Notes: generated by a model from the sequence alone, not told the origin. A DNA stretch of 13,828 nucleotides from Desulfobulbaceae bacterium (GCA_011322715.1 DRLX01000040.1:1-13828), one strand, 5' to 3'. Counted from the first letter of the stretch, positions 1-7,240 are shown. Numbers and translations: made by a program.

Positions 1-140
1 AAAAAATTCTTCGTCTTCCGTGTCAATACATGCCAATCTATTCTTTTTTCCCCACCATGTTTTTTCCCATCATGGTATAGTAGACAGTGTCTATCTGTTG
101 ACCCATTCCGCCATCCAAAAGGAATATAACCACCGTCCCC
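1..140. other. Leader region upstream of the sensor kinase gene
   Basis: I see no convincing gene in this stretch. It holds the TAGACAGTGTCTA palindrome (81-93) and a purine-rich AAAAGGAA at 117-124. The latter is about 18 nt from the kinase ATG, too far for a normal ribosome binding site. No TGGCAC-N5-TTGC sigma54 promoter is visible. A TTGACC at 98-103 is followed by only a poor -10 match (GAATAT, 18-nt gap), so the promoter of the two-component genes cannot be assigned and may lie outside the window. Confidence 0.5.
81..93. promoter_or_regulatory. Palindrome TAGACAGTGTCTA, candidate response-regulator site upstream of the kinase gene
   Basis: This is a perfect 13-bp palindrome (6-bp arms, central G), 48 nt upstream of the kinase start codon. 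Its TAGACAG half also occurs as CTGTCTA/TAGACAG in both palindromes upstream of cusC (4220-4243 and 4268-4283). The placement and sequence suggest that the neighbouring NtrC-family regulator binds here and controls its own operon. This is an inference: another TAGACAG occurs inside cusC, so the heptamer alone is not specific. Confidence 0.4.
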
Positions 141-1886
141 ATGTTAGGATTTTCGATAAATAACTCCTTTAAGCTATCCAAACCTCTTTTTGCCATTCTG
201 ATCACCACGATCATTCTGGCCATATTGCTTGCCATCGGCACTATTCGCAATTTTCGGCGGGAACAACGCATCATGCAGAGCTTTCTCCTTGACGAGGGAC
301 TCACTCTTATCCGAAGCTTTGAAGCCGGAGCCCGCACCACCATGCGGCATCCAATGATGATTGAGGACAGCCAACCCTTGGTTACTCTGGTCCGGGAAAC
401 AGCGAAAACAGACCGAATAGCCTACATCTCCATCGTAACCGAAGACGGAACAGTTGTGGCCGCTGCAGGTGGACATGATATTGCTATCGACCGCAATATC
501 ACCCAACAGGTGCTCAGGACACAGCACCCGGTAACCGTCATGGTTCCAAACAACGACAAGGCACCAATTTTTGAGGTAGCGACCATCTTCCAGACCCTGC
601 CGTCTGAAGAACCGCCGATGATGGGCATGATGGGGAGGCATCATGTCAGACAAAAAACATCGCAGACCATCCAGCTCGAAGAAGGACGGGCCGTCATCCA
701 CCTTGGCCTGTATACTGCAGAATTTATCAAAGCCAGCAGACAGGACATCACCCATTCCCTGTTCATGGGCGGGTTGCTTGTCCTTGTGGGAAGCGCCGGT
801 TTTTACTTCCTTTTTCTCTATCAGGGAATGCAGGTTACCCGGGCGACCCTTGCCAACATGAAGCTGTACACCAAAAATATCATTGAATCCATGCCCGATG
901 GCCTGCTTACCCTGGATTCCCGAGGCAGGATTGTTTCCTGCAATCCCAGGGCACTTGAATTTACGGAAATGGACCTTGCCGGATTAAAGGGTAAACGCCC
1001 GGAAGATCTGTTTGCAGGCTGGCCGGCTGACTCCCGGCACACGCAGGGGACTGCTTTTTCATACACTTTTGTCCACAAGGACGGAACACAGATACCTGTC
1101 GAAATCAGCAGTTCTCCCCTGCTTGATGATCAGGGCAATACATTAGGTGCGGTGTTTCTTCTTCGTGATCTTCGCTCGATCAGATCCATGCAGAATCAAC
1201 TTGACCGGGCGAGACGTCTTGCCGCCCTGGGAAAGATGGCCGCCGGTATTGCCCATGAAATACGCAACCCCCTGGGCACCCTACGCGGGTTTGCCCAGTA
1301 TTTCGGTTCGCGCGCCGATGACGATGATGCCAGGGAATACAGTAGCCTGATGATCGGGGAGGTAGACCGTCTCAACGAGAGTATCTCTTCCCTGCTCCAG
1401 TTTTCCAGACCCAGGGAGCCTGAATTTGCACCGGTTGATCCACAGACCCTGCTCGACAAAACCGCAAAACTGCTGGAATATGATTTCAGGGAAAAAAAGA
1501 TCACCCTGCAACTCACCGGCAATTGTACACAATCGATTGAAGCTGACGAAGACCTTCTTTTACAGGTTTTGCTGAACCTTCTCAAAAATGCGCTCAATGC
1601 CAGCGAGGAAGGGACAACAATTGATCTCTCCTGCAAAGATGATGGGGACACCATCCGCATTACGGTTTCCGACAGCGGCAAAGGCATGAGCGAGGCGGAA
1701 CAAAACCGGATGTTTGATCCTTTTTTTACCACCCGCACCGCCGGGACCGGCCTTGGCCTGGCCGTCAGTCATCAGATCGTCGAACAGCATGACGGCCATT
1801 TTGCAATTAAATCCCAGCCCGGCAAGGGGACTTCCATAACAGTTGTTCTTCCCAAACAACGTACAGGCCAAAGAGATGCGCCATGA
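141..1886 (+). CDS. PAS-containing membrane sensor histidine kinase (ZraS/HydH type)
   Basis: This 581-residue kinase would sense a periplasmic signal and phosphorylate the regulator encoded next to it. Membrane segments at about residues 14-34 and 206-229 enclose a periplasmic sensor domain of about 170 residues. That domain carries a Met/His cluster (MMGMMGRHH, 160-168). There is no clear HAMP domain: a short linker leads to a PAS domain (about 245-358). HisKA has H372 in HEIRNP. The ATPase domain shows the N box with N479 and N483, G1 DSGKGM (511-516), F box FDPFFTTR (525-532) and G2 GTGLGL (535-540), so all catalytic motifs are intact. The stop overlaps the next gene (ATGA). The start has no good Shine-Dalgarno, but the next in-frame Met (residue 45) would lose the first membrane helix. 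The metal ligand (Cu, Ag, Zn) is inferred from context and is not proven. Confidence 0.92.
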   Translation: MLGFSINNSFKLSKPLFAILITTIILAILLAIGTIRNFRREQRIMQSFLLDEGLTLIRSFEAGARTTMRHPMMIEDSQPLVTLVRETAKTDRIAYISIVTEDGTVVAAAGGHDIAIDRNITQQVLRTQHPVTVMVPNNDKAPIFEVATIFQTLPSEEPPMMGMMGRHHVRQKTSQTIQLEEGRAVIHLGLYTAEFIKASRQDITHSLFMGGLLVLVGSAGFYFLFLYQGMQVTRATLANMKLYTKNIIESMPDGLLTLDSRGRIVSCNPRALEFTEMDLAGLKGKRPEDLFAGWPADSRHTQGTAFSYTFVHKDGTQIPVEISSSPLLDDQGNTLGAVFLLRDLRSIRSMQNQLDRARRLAALGKMAAGIAHEIRNPLGTLRGFAQYFGSRADDDDAREYSSLMIGEVDRLNESISSLLQFSRPREPEFAPVDPQTLLDKTAKLLEYDFREKKITLQLTGNCTQSIEADEDLLLQVLLNLLKNALNASEEGTTIDLSCKDDGDTIRITVSDSGKGMSEAEQNRMFDPFFTTRTAGTGLGLAVSHQIVEQHDGHFAIKSQPGKGTSITVVLPKQRTGQRDAP

Positions 1887-3232
1887 AAAAAATACTGATT
1901 GTTGATGATGACACCGCCCACCGCACCATGTTGAAAGTCAACCTGGCCGGGGCCGGATATGCAATTGTGGAAGCCGATGACGGCGACCGGGTCCTGCCCA
2001 TCCTTGCCGAGCAGGACATTGATCTGATCCTCATGGACCTGAAGATGCAACGCATGGACGGCATGGAGGCCATCAGACTGCTCAGGGACAAGGGCCGGCC
2101 GGAACCGGTGATTGTGATCACCGCCTTTTCATCTGTTGAATCGGCCGTGGAAGCCATGAAACACGGTGCCATGGACTATGTGACCAAACCTATTGATATC
2201 GAAGCCCTGAAACTGGTGGTGGCCAAGGCGCTTGATTTCGAGGCCCTGCGAACGGAGAATCAGGAACTGAAAAAACGGCTGGGTGAACAGTTTGATTTCG
2301 GCAACATCATCGGTCGCAGTCCGGCCATGCAAAAGGTTTTCGAAACACTTGCCCTGGTAGCACCGTCTGATGCCACGGTCCTGATTACCGGTGAGTCGGG
2401 CACAGGGAAAGAGCTGATTGCTTCGGCCCTGCACCAGAACAGTCATCGAAAAGAGGGACCGTTTATCAAGGTCAACTGCGCGGCCTTGCACGAAAACCTG
2501 CTGGAATCCGAACTGTTCGGCCACGAAAAAGGGGCCTTTACCGGCGCCGACAGCCGACGGCTGGGCCGATTTGAACTGGCCGACCACGGCACCCTGTTTC
2601 TCGATGAAATTGGTGATATGTCGCTGCAGACCCAGGCCAAAATCCTGCGGGTTCTCCAGGAAGGCGAGCTGGAACGGCTGGGCGGCAGCACCACCGTTAA
2701 GGTGGACGTGCGTCTGGTGGCGGCCACCCACAAGGACCTGACCGCGATGGTGGAAGAGGGAAGCTTTCGCCAAGACCTTTTTTTCCGCCTGTCGGTGGTG
2801 CCGATTGAGCTACCGTCATTGAATAAACGTACAGAGGACATCCCGGTACTGGCTGATTTTTTCCTCCGCCGGTACGCCAAAAAAAACAAAAAAGACATCA
2901 AGGGCTTTCATCCCCAGGCCCTGATGCTGCTGGCCAGATATCCATGGCCCGGCAATATCCGGGAACTGGAAAATACCATTGAACGGGCCGTGATTCTCTG
3001 CCTGGGTGAACAGATCACCCCCAAAGAACTGCCCCCCCAGATGCTGCCCAAAGATTTTCAACTTGCCGGAGGCCCGGTACCTACCTCCGGCGGCCTGACC
3101 CTGAAAGACATGGAGCGGGAGGCAATTCGAGCAACACTCGAACAGACCAAAGGCAATAAATCTCAAGCCGCCAAGCTCCTCGGCATTGCCCGCCAGACCC
3201 TTTTGAACAAAATCAAGGAATATGGATTGTAA
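1883..3232 (+). CDS. Sigma54-dependent response regulator, NtrC family (ZraR/AtoC type)
   Basis: This 449-residue cytoplasmic activator has the normal length for the ZraR/AtoC group. The receiver domain (about 1-120) has the acidic pocket D8-D10, the phospho-acceptor D52 (LMDLKM) and K102 in TKP. The AAA+ sigma54-interaction domain (about 140-370) has Walker A GESGTGKE (170-177), the sigma54-contacting GAFTGA loop (217-222) and Walker B LFLDEIGD (238-245). A Fis-type helix-turn-helix closes the protein (about 407-449, GNKSQAAKLLGIARQTL). The start codon overlaps the kinase stop by 4 nt, so the two are translationally coupled. A -24/-12 promoter with two upstream palindromes occurs 1.1 kb downstream in front of cusC, which makes the efflux operon its likely target. 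The assignment to family is firm; the target is inferred. Confidence 0.95.
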   Translation: MKKILIVDDDTAHRTMLKVNLAGAGYAIVEADDGDRVLPILAEQDIDLILMDLKMQRMDGMEAIRLLRDKGRPEPVIVITAFSSVESAVEAMKHGAMDYVTKPIDIEALKLVVAKALDFEALRTENQELKKRLGEQFDFGNIIGRSPAMQKVFETLALVAPSDATVLITGESGTGKELIASALHQNSHRKEGPFIKVNCAALHENLLESELFGHEKGAFTGADSRRLGRFELADHGTLFLDEIGDMSLQTQAKILRVLQEGELERLGGSTTVKVDVRLVAATHKDLTAMVEEGSFRQDLFFRLSVVPIELPSLNKRTEDIPVLADFFLRRYAKKNKKDIKGFHPQALMLLARYPWPGNIRELENTIERAVILCLGEQITPKELPPQMLPKDFQLAGGPVPTSGGLTLKDMEREAIRATLEQTKGNKSQAAKLLGIARQTLLNKIKEYGL

Positions 3233-3456
3233 GACGACTTCCAGGTTGTTTGATCCAGTGATACGGCTGTACTGTGGGACCTGATCTTGCAGGACAAAAA
3301 CTAGAAATTTCACTTCCTTGCACATATTTTCGGCTGAAGCCGTTCCTACGAGAATATTGTGTTCTTCCGGTAGCAAACGGCTTCAGCCGCGAATATGAAC
3401 CTGGTTAAACGGTATCATGTCCCCGCATTCTCCCCCGGTTTTTTCCATTTCTTTAT
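3233..3456. other. Convergent intergenic region between the regulator gene and higA
   Basis: No gene is visible in these 224 nt, which lie between two convergent transcription units. The one clear structure is the REP-like inverted pair at 3331-3389. I see no classical GC hairpin followed by a T run for either operon. The inverted pair may act as a bidirectional transcription or mRNA-end structure, as REP/BIME elements often do between convergent genes. Confidence 0.5.
3331..3389. repeat. REP-like inverted pair (BIME-type), copy A
   Basis: CGGCTGAAGCCG (3331-3342) is repeated as its exact reverse complement CGGCTTCAGCCG (3378-3389), with 35 nt between. Each 12-mer is also itself a near-perfect hairpin. 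The sequence resembles the widespread REP consensus of the form GCGGCTNNAGCCGCTCCTAC. The first 47 nt (3331-3377) match copy B at 4164-4210 in 39 positions, and all eight differences are transitions. The two copies are in the same orientation and flank higBA. Confidence 0.8.
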
Positions 3457-3804
3457 TCAGCAGACAACGGTCGTCCCTCCATTTTGGGACATCGATTGAA
3501 GGGTTTCGACCATCGAAGGATTAACCTCTGCTTTAAGTTTTTCCAAGGACTTATCTTCAGCGCTGTCTAAATCAAAATCCATTTGCAATCCCATCCAAAA
3601 CCGGGCGGAATTGCCAAAATAGAGTGAAAGCCGCAGGGCTGTATCTGCGGTGACAGATCGCTTGCCATGAATTATTTCATTTATCCGGCGAGGTGAGACA
3701 CCAATATCCCTGGCTATCTGATTTTGACTAATTTTAAGAGGTTGCAAAAATTCATCATACAGGATTGTGCCGGGATGAAGCGGAGGGATTTTTTCTGTTT
3801 TCAT
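3457..3804 (-). CDS. higA: HigA family antitoxin (XRE-type HTH)
   Basis: This 115-residue protein neutralises the HigB toxin and represses its own operon. A helix-turn-helix occupies about residues 25-60 (SQNQIARDIGVSPRRINEII, then HGKRSVTADTALRLSLYFG), with the HigA-typical start containing PLHPGTILYDEF. The reading frame is open further upstream, but the ATG at 3804 is chosen because AAAGG lies 7 nt before it and the family begins this way. It follows higB by 10 nt in the same transcript, the usual toxin-first order of higBA. The remaining C-terminal part (about 76-115) is acidic and probably contacts the toxin. Confidence 0.93.
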   Translation of the reverse strand: MKTEKIPPLHPGTILYDEFLQPLKISQNQIARDIGVSPRRINEIIHGKRSVTADTALRLSLYFGNSARFWMGLQMDFDLDSAEDKSLEKLKAEVNPSMVETLQSMSQNGGTTVVC

Positions 3805-3814
3805 AACAATACCT

Positions 3815-4096
3815 TTAGTGGTAATCGACGATTTCAACCTGTTCTGCATGGTTGTCCTTCCATACAAAACAAATACGCCACTGGTCATTAATTCGAATAC
3901 TATGCTGCCCTTTTCTCGTGCCTGCCAACTGTTCAAGCCGGTTTGCAGGAGGAATTCTAAGGTCATTCAAATCGACAGACCTGTTCAGCATGCGCAATTT
4001 TTTAAAGGCCACCCTTTGAATTGCCTGGGGCAATTTCTTGGAATAGATCCTGTTAAAAATTTTCTCCGTTTCCTTACATGCAAAAGACTGTATCAT
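3815..4096 (-). CDS. higB: HigB family toxin (RelE/ParE superfamily, ribosome-dependent mRNA interferase)
   Basis: The protein has 93 residues from the start MIQSFACKETEKIF, the usual length and opening of HigB. Proteins of this family cut mRNA on the ribosome. The C-terminal half carries the typical core LRIPPANRLEQLAG, then GQHSIRINDQWRICFVW and a final VEIVDYH. The frame is open for 13 more codons. An ATG at 4108 (MVYD...) is preceded by AGG and is a possible alternative start. The start at 4096 lies almost at the predicted transcription start, so the mRNA could be nearly leaderless. The gene is intact, so an active module is plausible. Confidence 0.92.
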   Translation of the reverse strand: MIQSFACKETEKIFNRIYSKKLPQAIQRVAFKKLRMLNRSVDLNDLRIPPANRLEQLAGTRKGQHSIRINDQWRICFVWKDNHAEQVEIVDYH

Positions 4097-4103
4097 ATCA
4101 TAA

Positions 4104-4132
4104 ACCATACAACCTATAACGTTATATGTAAA
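4104..4132 (-). promoter_or_regulatory. Predicted sigma70-type promoter of higBA
   Basis: Read on the minus strand, TTTACA (4132-4127) and TATGGT (4109-4104) are separated by exactly 17 nt. The predicted transcription start is near 4097, immediately before the HigB ATG at 4096. The spacer contains the perfect palindrome TATAACGTTATA. A better -10 (TATGAT, 4102-4097) exists but has no -35 at the correct distance. Confidence 0.55.
4115..4126. promoter_or_regulatory. Palindrome TATAACGTTATA, likely HigA operator
   Basis: This is a perfect 12-bp palindrome inside the 17-nt spacer of the higBA promoter. HigA antitoxins repress their own promoter by binding a short palindrome that overlaps the core elements, so this is the natural operator candidate. 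Binding here would occlude RNA polymerase. The assignment rests on position and symmetry only. Confidence 0.55.
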
Positions 4133-4162
4133 CAAAAGTCGAGGTCAGAGAAACCTCTTTTC

Positions 4163-4212
4163 GCGGCTAAAGCCGCTCCTACAAGGATATTATGTTCTTC
4201 CAGTAGCGAGCC
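4163..4212. repeat. REP-like element, copy B
   Basis: A perfect hairpin GCGGCT-AA-AGCCGC (4163-4176) is followed by CTCCTACA, matching the common REP consensus. From 4164 to 4210 it aligns with copy A (3331-3377) at 39 of 47 positions. The second, inverted arm seen in copy A is degenerate here (about 4211-4220), so this is a single REP or a decayed pair. It lies just upstream of the higBA promoter. Confidence 0.75.
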
Positions 4213-4219
4213 TGAGCTT

Positions 4220-4243
4220 TCTGTCTAAAAATTAGACGACAGA
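4220..4243. promoter_or_regulatory. Candidate enhancer site 1 for the sigma54 activator
   Basis: TCTGTC-N12-GACAGA forms an outer palindrome, and GTCTAAAAATTAGAC (4223-4237) forms an inner one with 6-bp arms. The site lies about 138 nt upstream of the -24 GG of the cusC promoter, in the usual range for NtrC-family enhancers. CTGTCTAAAAA here (4221-4231) is the exact reverse complement of TTTTTAGACAG in site 2 (4272-4282). Confidence 0.55.
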
Positions 4244-4267
4244 GTACTCAATCACCTCTCCAGGCGT

Positions 4268-4283
4268 ACTGTTTTTAGACAGT
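4268..4283. promoter_or_regulatory. Candidate enhancer site 2 for the sigma54 activator
   Basis: ACTGT-N6-ACAGT is a 16-bp palindrome centred about 93 nt upstream of the -24 element and 44 to 45 nt from site 1. It contains TAGACAG, shared with site 1 and with the palindrome upstream of the kinase gene. Tandem sites like these are typical for hexamer-forming NtrC-type activators. Confidence 0.55.
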
Positions 4284-4366
4284 CCTCTCGTTTTTCCAGA
4301 CAAGTATTTCCTGCCAATTTTCACAATCTTCTTTTCTTTCAATCAGTTACCATAAAATATTCTAAA

Positions 4367-4382
4367 CGGCACAATCCCTGCT
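4367..4382 (+). promoter_or_regulatory. Sigma54 (-24/-12) promoter of the cus operon
   Basis: CGGCAC-N5-CTGCT differs from the consensus TGGCAC-N5-TTGCW at two positions only and keeps the invariant GG (4368-4369) and GC (4380-4381) with the required 10 nt between them. The predicted transcription start is near 4393, giving a leader of about 72 nt before cusC. The adjacent NtrC-family activator gene and the two upstream palindromes support the call. Confidence 0.7.
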
Positions 4383-4464
4383 TTTCTTTCACCAGTCCGA
4401 ATGGAACACCGTGGCATTCATGTATTCCTCGGTATTCTCTTCTCAACCTTTTACGGAGATTACA

Positions 4465-5793
4465 ATGCGGGACAAAGAAATAAGGAAACTTCCCGGACAA
4501 TGCCGACTGGGGTTGCTTGTCTCTCTTCTCTTGATGAGCACTATTGCCCAGGCTACCACGACGCAAAATAATTGCGAGGAGCTTACCCTTAAACAGGCGA
4601 TTACAGCGTCGCTGACAGGGAACCCCGACCTTGCCGCAATTAAAACCCGGTATGAGTCCCTTGCCGCCATTCCTTCACAACGCTCAACCCTTCCGGATCC
4701 CGTCCTTTCGCTGGCTGGTTTAAATCTGCCCACGGATACCTTCAATCTGGACCAGGAAAACATGACCCAGCTGCAGATCGGCATCAGCCAGAAGTTTCCC
4801 TTTCCCGGTAAACTGAAGCTTAAAGAACAAAGCGCAGCCTTTGAGGCGGAAGCCGCCCTTGAACAGGTGGGAGAAGCCCGGTTGAACCTTGTCAAAACAA
4901 CCCGCAAAACCTGGTGGGACATCTTTTATCTGCAGAAAAGTCTGCGGATCATCCTTGCTAATCAGGATCTTCTCCGGGAAACAGTGTCTGCAGCCCGGAA
5001 AAAATATGAGGTAGGTAAAGGTCTGCAGCAAGACGTTCTTCTGGCCCAGGTGGAGCTCTCCCGGCTTATAGACAGGGAAACTTCGGTGAAGAACAGCCTG
5101 GAACAGAAAAAAGCCGCCCTGGCCGCCCTGCTTGACCGACCACCTGATCTCTGTTTTGTGCTGCCCACATCAACGGCTCTCACACTGCCGGAAACCCCAT
5201 CTGTAGATGAGTTAAGAAAAAAGGCGATTGCAAACCGTCCCGGCCTGTTGGCGTTAAAGAAAAAAATCGATGCCGCCCAGGCCAGGATCGACCTTGCCCG
5301 CAAAGATTATTTTCCCGATTTTACCCTGGGTGCAGCCTATGGTTTTCGTCATGATCTTCCCGATGGATCGGCGCGTGCTAATTTTGCCACCTTCAAACTG
5401 AGCATGAATCTCCCTGTCTGGACTTCAACAAAACAGGATCAGGCTGTAGCGCAACGAACCAGCGAATCCCTGACGAGCAGACATAACTATCGGGCATTCA
5501 GGAACAAGGTACAAAACGAGGTCACTACCGAATATTCGGAATATACCAACACCATGCAGCAAACTGAACTCTACAGGACCTCTCTTGTTCCGCAGGCGGA
5601 ACAGACGGCGGCAGCCATGCTCAAGGGGTATCAGGTCAATAAAGTGGATTTCTTAAACGTTGTCCGGGCCCAACTGGCCCTGTACAATTTTAAAATTACC
5701 TATTGGAAACGTCTGAGCAGCGCCTTTAAGGCCCTGGCCGGTTTAGAGGCCGCAACAGGCACTTCAGTCATCAGGGAGAGCATTCATGAATAA
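4465..5793 (+). CDS. cusC: Outer-membrane efflux channel of the Cu/Ag RND system (TolC family, CusC-like)
   Basis: This 442-residue protein should form the trimeric outer-membrane duct of CusCBA. An N-terminal signal peptide is visible (hydrophobic LGLLVSLLLMSTIAQA, cleavage likely after A30). No lipobox Cys follows, unlike E. coli CusC, so it is probably not lipidated. Two long coiled-coil outer-membrane-efflux repeats follow, each with Ala/Leu/Gln-rich helices. The ATG at 4465 is chosen because GGAG lies 6 nt before it and the signal peptide starts properly. An in-frame ATG at 4411 would add an unlikely 18 residues. The stop overlaps the cusB start by 8 nt. The gene is the first of the operon behind the sigma54 promoter. 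CusC identity comes from the operon; channel proteins alone are poorly specific. Confidence 0.9.
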   Translation: MRDKEIRKLPGQCRLGLLVSLLLMSTIAQATTTQNNCEELTLKQAITASLTGNPDLAAIKTRYESLAAIPSQRSTLPDPVLSLAGLNLPTDTFNLDQENMTQLQIGISQKFPFPGKLKLKEQSAAFEAEAALEQVGEARLNLVKTTRKTWWDIFYLQKSLRIILANQDLLRETVSAARKKYEVGKGLQQDVLLAQVELSRLIDRETSVKNSLEQKKAALAALLDRPPDLCFVLPTSTALTLPETPSVDELRKKAIANRPGLLALKKKIDAAQARIDLARKDYFPDFTLGAAYGFRHDLPDGSARANFATFKLSMNLPVWTSTKQDQAVAQRTSESLTSRHNYRAFRNKVQNEVTTEYSEYTNTMQQTELYRTSLVPQAEQTAAAMLKGYQVNKVDFLNVVRAQLALYNFKITYWKRLSSAFKALAGLEAATGTSVIRESIHE

Positions 5794-7177
5794 CAAGCTT
5801 ACATCATTAACTTTTCTCTTGCTTCCGCTTCTTGTGGCGCTGTCTGTCATGATGGCCGTCATTGTTCCCGGCTGGTCTGCGGAATCGGAACACAAGGGAA
5901 AACCGCTTTTTTACCGTAATCCTATGAACCCGGCCATTACCTCGCCCGTTCCGGCCAAAGATGATATGGGCATGGACTATATTCCGGTCTACCCTGACAA
6001 CGACAACTCCACAGGACCTGCGGGAACGGTAAAAATTGATCCGGTTCTGATCCAGAAAATGGGCGTTCGCACCGGCATGGCCATGGAGCGAACCATGAGC
6101 CGACTCATTACCACTCCTGCCCGGGTTGCCTTTAACGAAGAGGGTCTGGCCATGGTCCATTCCAAATTCAATGGCTGGGCCGAACAGGTCATGGTCAACA
6201 AGACCGGAGAACAGGTCACCAAAGGCCAGACCCTGCTGACCATTTACTCTCCGGAACTGGTCTCCACCCAGGAAGAATACCTGTTGGCCCTTGCCAATGC
6301 CAGGGTACTGGCCAAGAGTTCCATGAAGGAGATCAGGGAAGACGCCAGGCGGCTGGTCAGAGCCACCCGTAAGCGGCTGGCCTACTTTGATATACCGGAA
6401 AAAGTCATTCGCCGACTGGAAAAAAGCGGTGAAGTAAAAAGAGACCTTCCCATTGATTCACCTTTTACGGGTACGATCATAGATATCGGTGTGGAAGCCG
6501 GTCATTTTATCACGCCAAAACAGCGTTTATACCGTATCGCCGACCTGTCAACAGTCTGGGTCTATGCCGAAGTCTATGAACCGGACCTGCCCTGGATACA
6601 TAAAGGTGACATGGCCATGATCAAGGTCGCCAGCCAGCCGGGGAAAAAGTTTTCAGGAACCATCGACTATATTTATCCCTATGAAGAGGGAAAGACCCGT
6701 ACCGTCAAGGTCCGGCTTATCTTTAACAACAGGGACGGCAGGCTGAAACCGGGTATGTTTGCCGACATAGCTATCCATGCCGACAGACGCGACAAGGTGT
6801 TGGCCGTACCGTCCGAGGCCATTGTCAGGTCCGGGGCCAGGGAACAGGTTTTTGTGGTTACAGGACCGGGCATCTTTGAGCCCAGAGAGGTCGTCACCGG
6901 GGTGGAAGCGGACGGTTATACGGAAATTATCAGGGGTCTTAAACAGCATGCACGTGTTGTCACCTCGGCCCAGTTTCTCATCGACTCGGAATCAAAGCTC
7001 AACGAGGCCACGGCAAAAATGCTGGAGGCGGGAGACCCGAACAAAAAAAGTGCGAACAAACAGGTTAACGACATGTCAGGCATGAATATGAAAAACCAGG
7101 AAGATAGTATGCAGGGCATGGACATGGGCAAACAGAAAAATGACATGCCGGGCATGGACATGGGACCGGCAAAATAA
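5786..7177 (+). CDS. cusB: RND periplasmic adaptor subunit with heavy-metal-binding domain (CusB-like)
   Basis: This 463-residue membrane-fusion protein links CusA to CusC. It is longer than E. coli CusB (about 407). A signal or anchor segment occupies about residues 8-32. It is followed by a heavy-metal-binding segment (about 43-68: YRNPMNP, then MGMDYIPVYPD), related to the YTCPMHP...CGMDLVP motif but without its Cys residues. Barrel-sandwich/lipoyl, helical hairpin and beta-barrel regions follow (about 105-400). The C-terminus is a Met-rich tail with three units at M430, M442 and M454 (MSGMNM, MQGMDM, MPGMDM), exactly 12 residues apart. These probably bind Cu(I)/Ag(I). AGGGAGAG precedes the start, which overlaps cusC, so translation is coupled. 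No CusF gene is found in the window. Confidence 0.93.
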   Translation: MNNKLTSLTFLLLPLLVALSVMMAVIVPGWSAESEHKGKPLFYRNPMNPAITSPVPAKDDMGMDYIPVYPDNDNSTGPAGTVKIDPVLIQKMGVRTGMAMERTMSRLITTPARVAFNEEGLAMVHSKFNGWAEQVMVNKTGEQVTKGQTLLTIYSPELVSTQEEYLLALANARVLAKSSMKEIREDARRLVRATRKRLAYFDIPEKVIRRLEKSGEVKRDLPIDSPFTGTIIDIGVEAGHFITPKQRLYRIADLSTVWVYAEVYEPDLPWIHKGDMAMIKVASQPGKKFSGTIDYIYPYEEGKTRTVKVRLIFNNRDGRLKPGMFADIAIHADRRDKVLAVPSEAIVRSGAREQVFVVTGPGIFEPREVVTGVEADGYTEIIRGLKQHARVVTSAQFLIDSESKLNEATAKMLEAGDPNKKSANKQVNDMSGMNMKNQEDSMQGMDMGKQKNDMPGMDMGPAK

Positions 7178-7240
7178 AAACCGCCACATGTTGTTCCGAC
7201 ATACACATATATCGACAATATCCCTGCGTAGAGAACTTTT

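Noticed and set aside
54..76. ACCATG/CATGGT inverted repeat as a regulatory hairpin
   Set aside because: Six AT-rich pairs with an 11-nt gap are expected by chance and match nothing else in the window.
1196..1738. 180-codon open frame on the minus strand
   Set aside because: It lies fully antisense to the kinase catalytic core, has a Ser/Arg-rich composition typical of a shadow frame and no ribosome binding site or motif.
4141..4161. GAGGT/ACCTC hairpin followed by T4, as a terminator
   Set aside because: The stem has only 5 bp and the T run is short. No plus-strand gene lies upstream that would need it.
3457..4212. Insertion sequence or transposon around higBA
   Set aside because: No transposase and no terminal inverted repeats with target duplications are visible. 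Only the REP-like direct copies flank it.
4412..4427. TGGCAT as a second sigma54 promoter
   Set aside because: The -12 position lacks GC (TATTC found), so the spacing rule fails. The element at 4367-4382 is far better.
4411..4464. Longer cusC start at 4411
   Set aside because: It has no ribosome site, and the added residues would precede a proper signal peptide that starts at 4465 behind GGAG.
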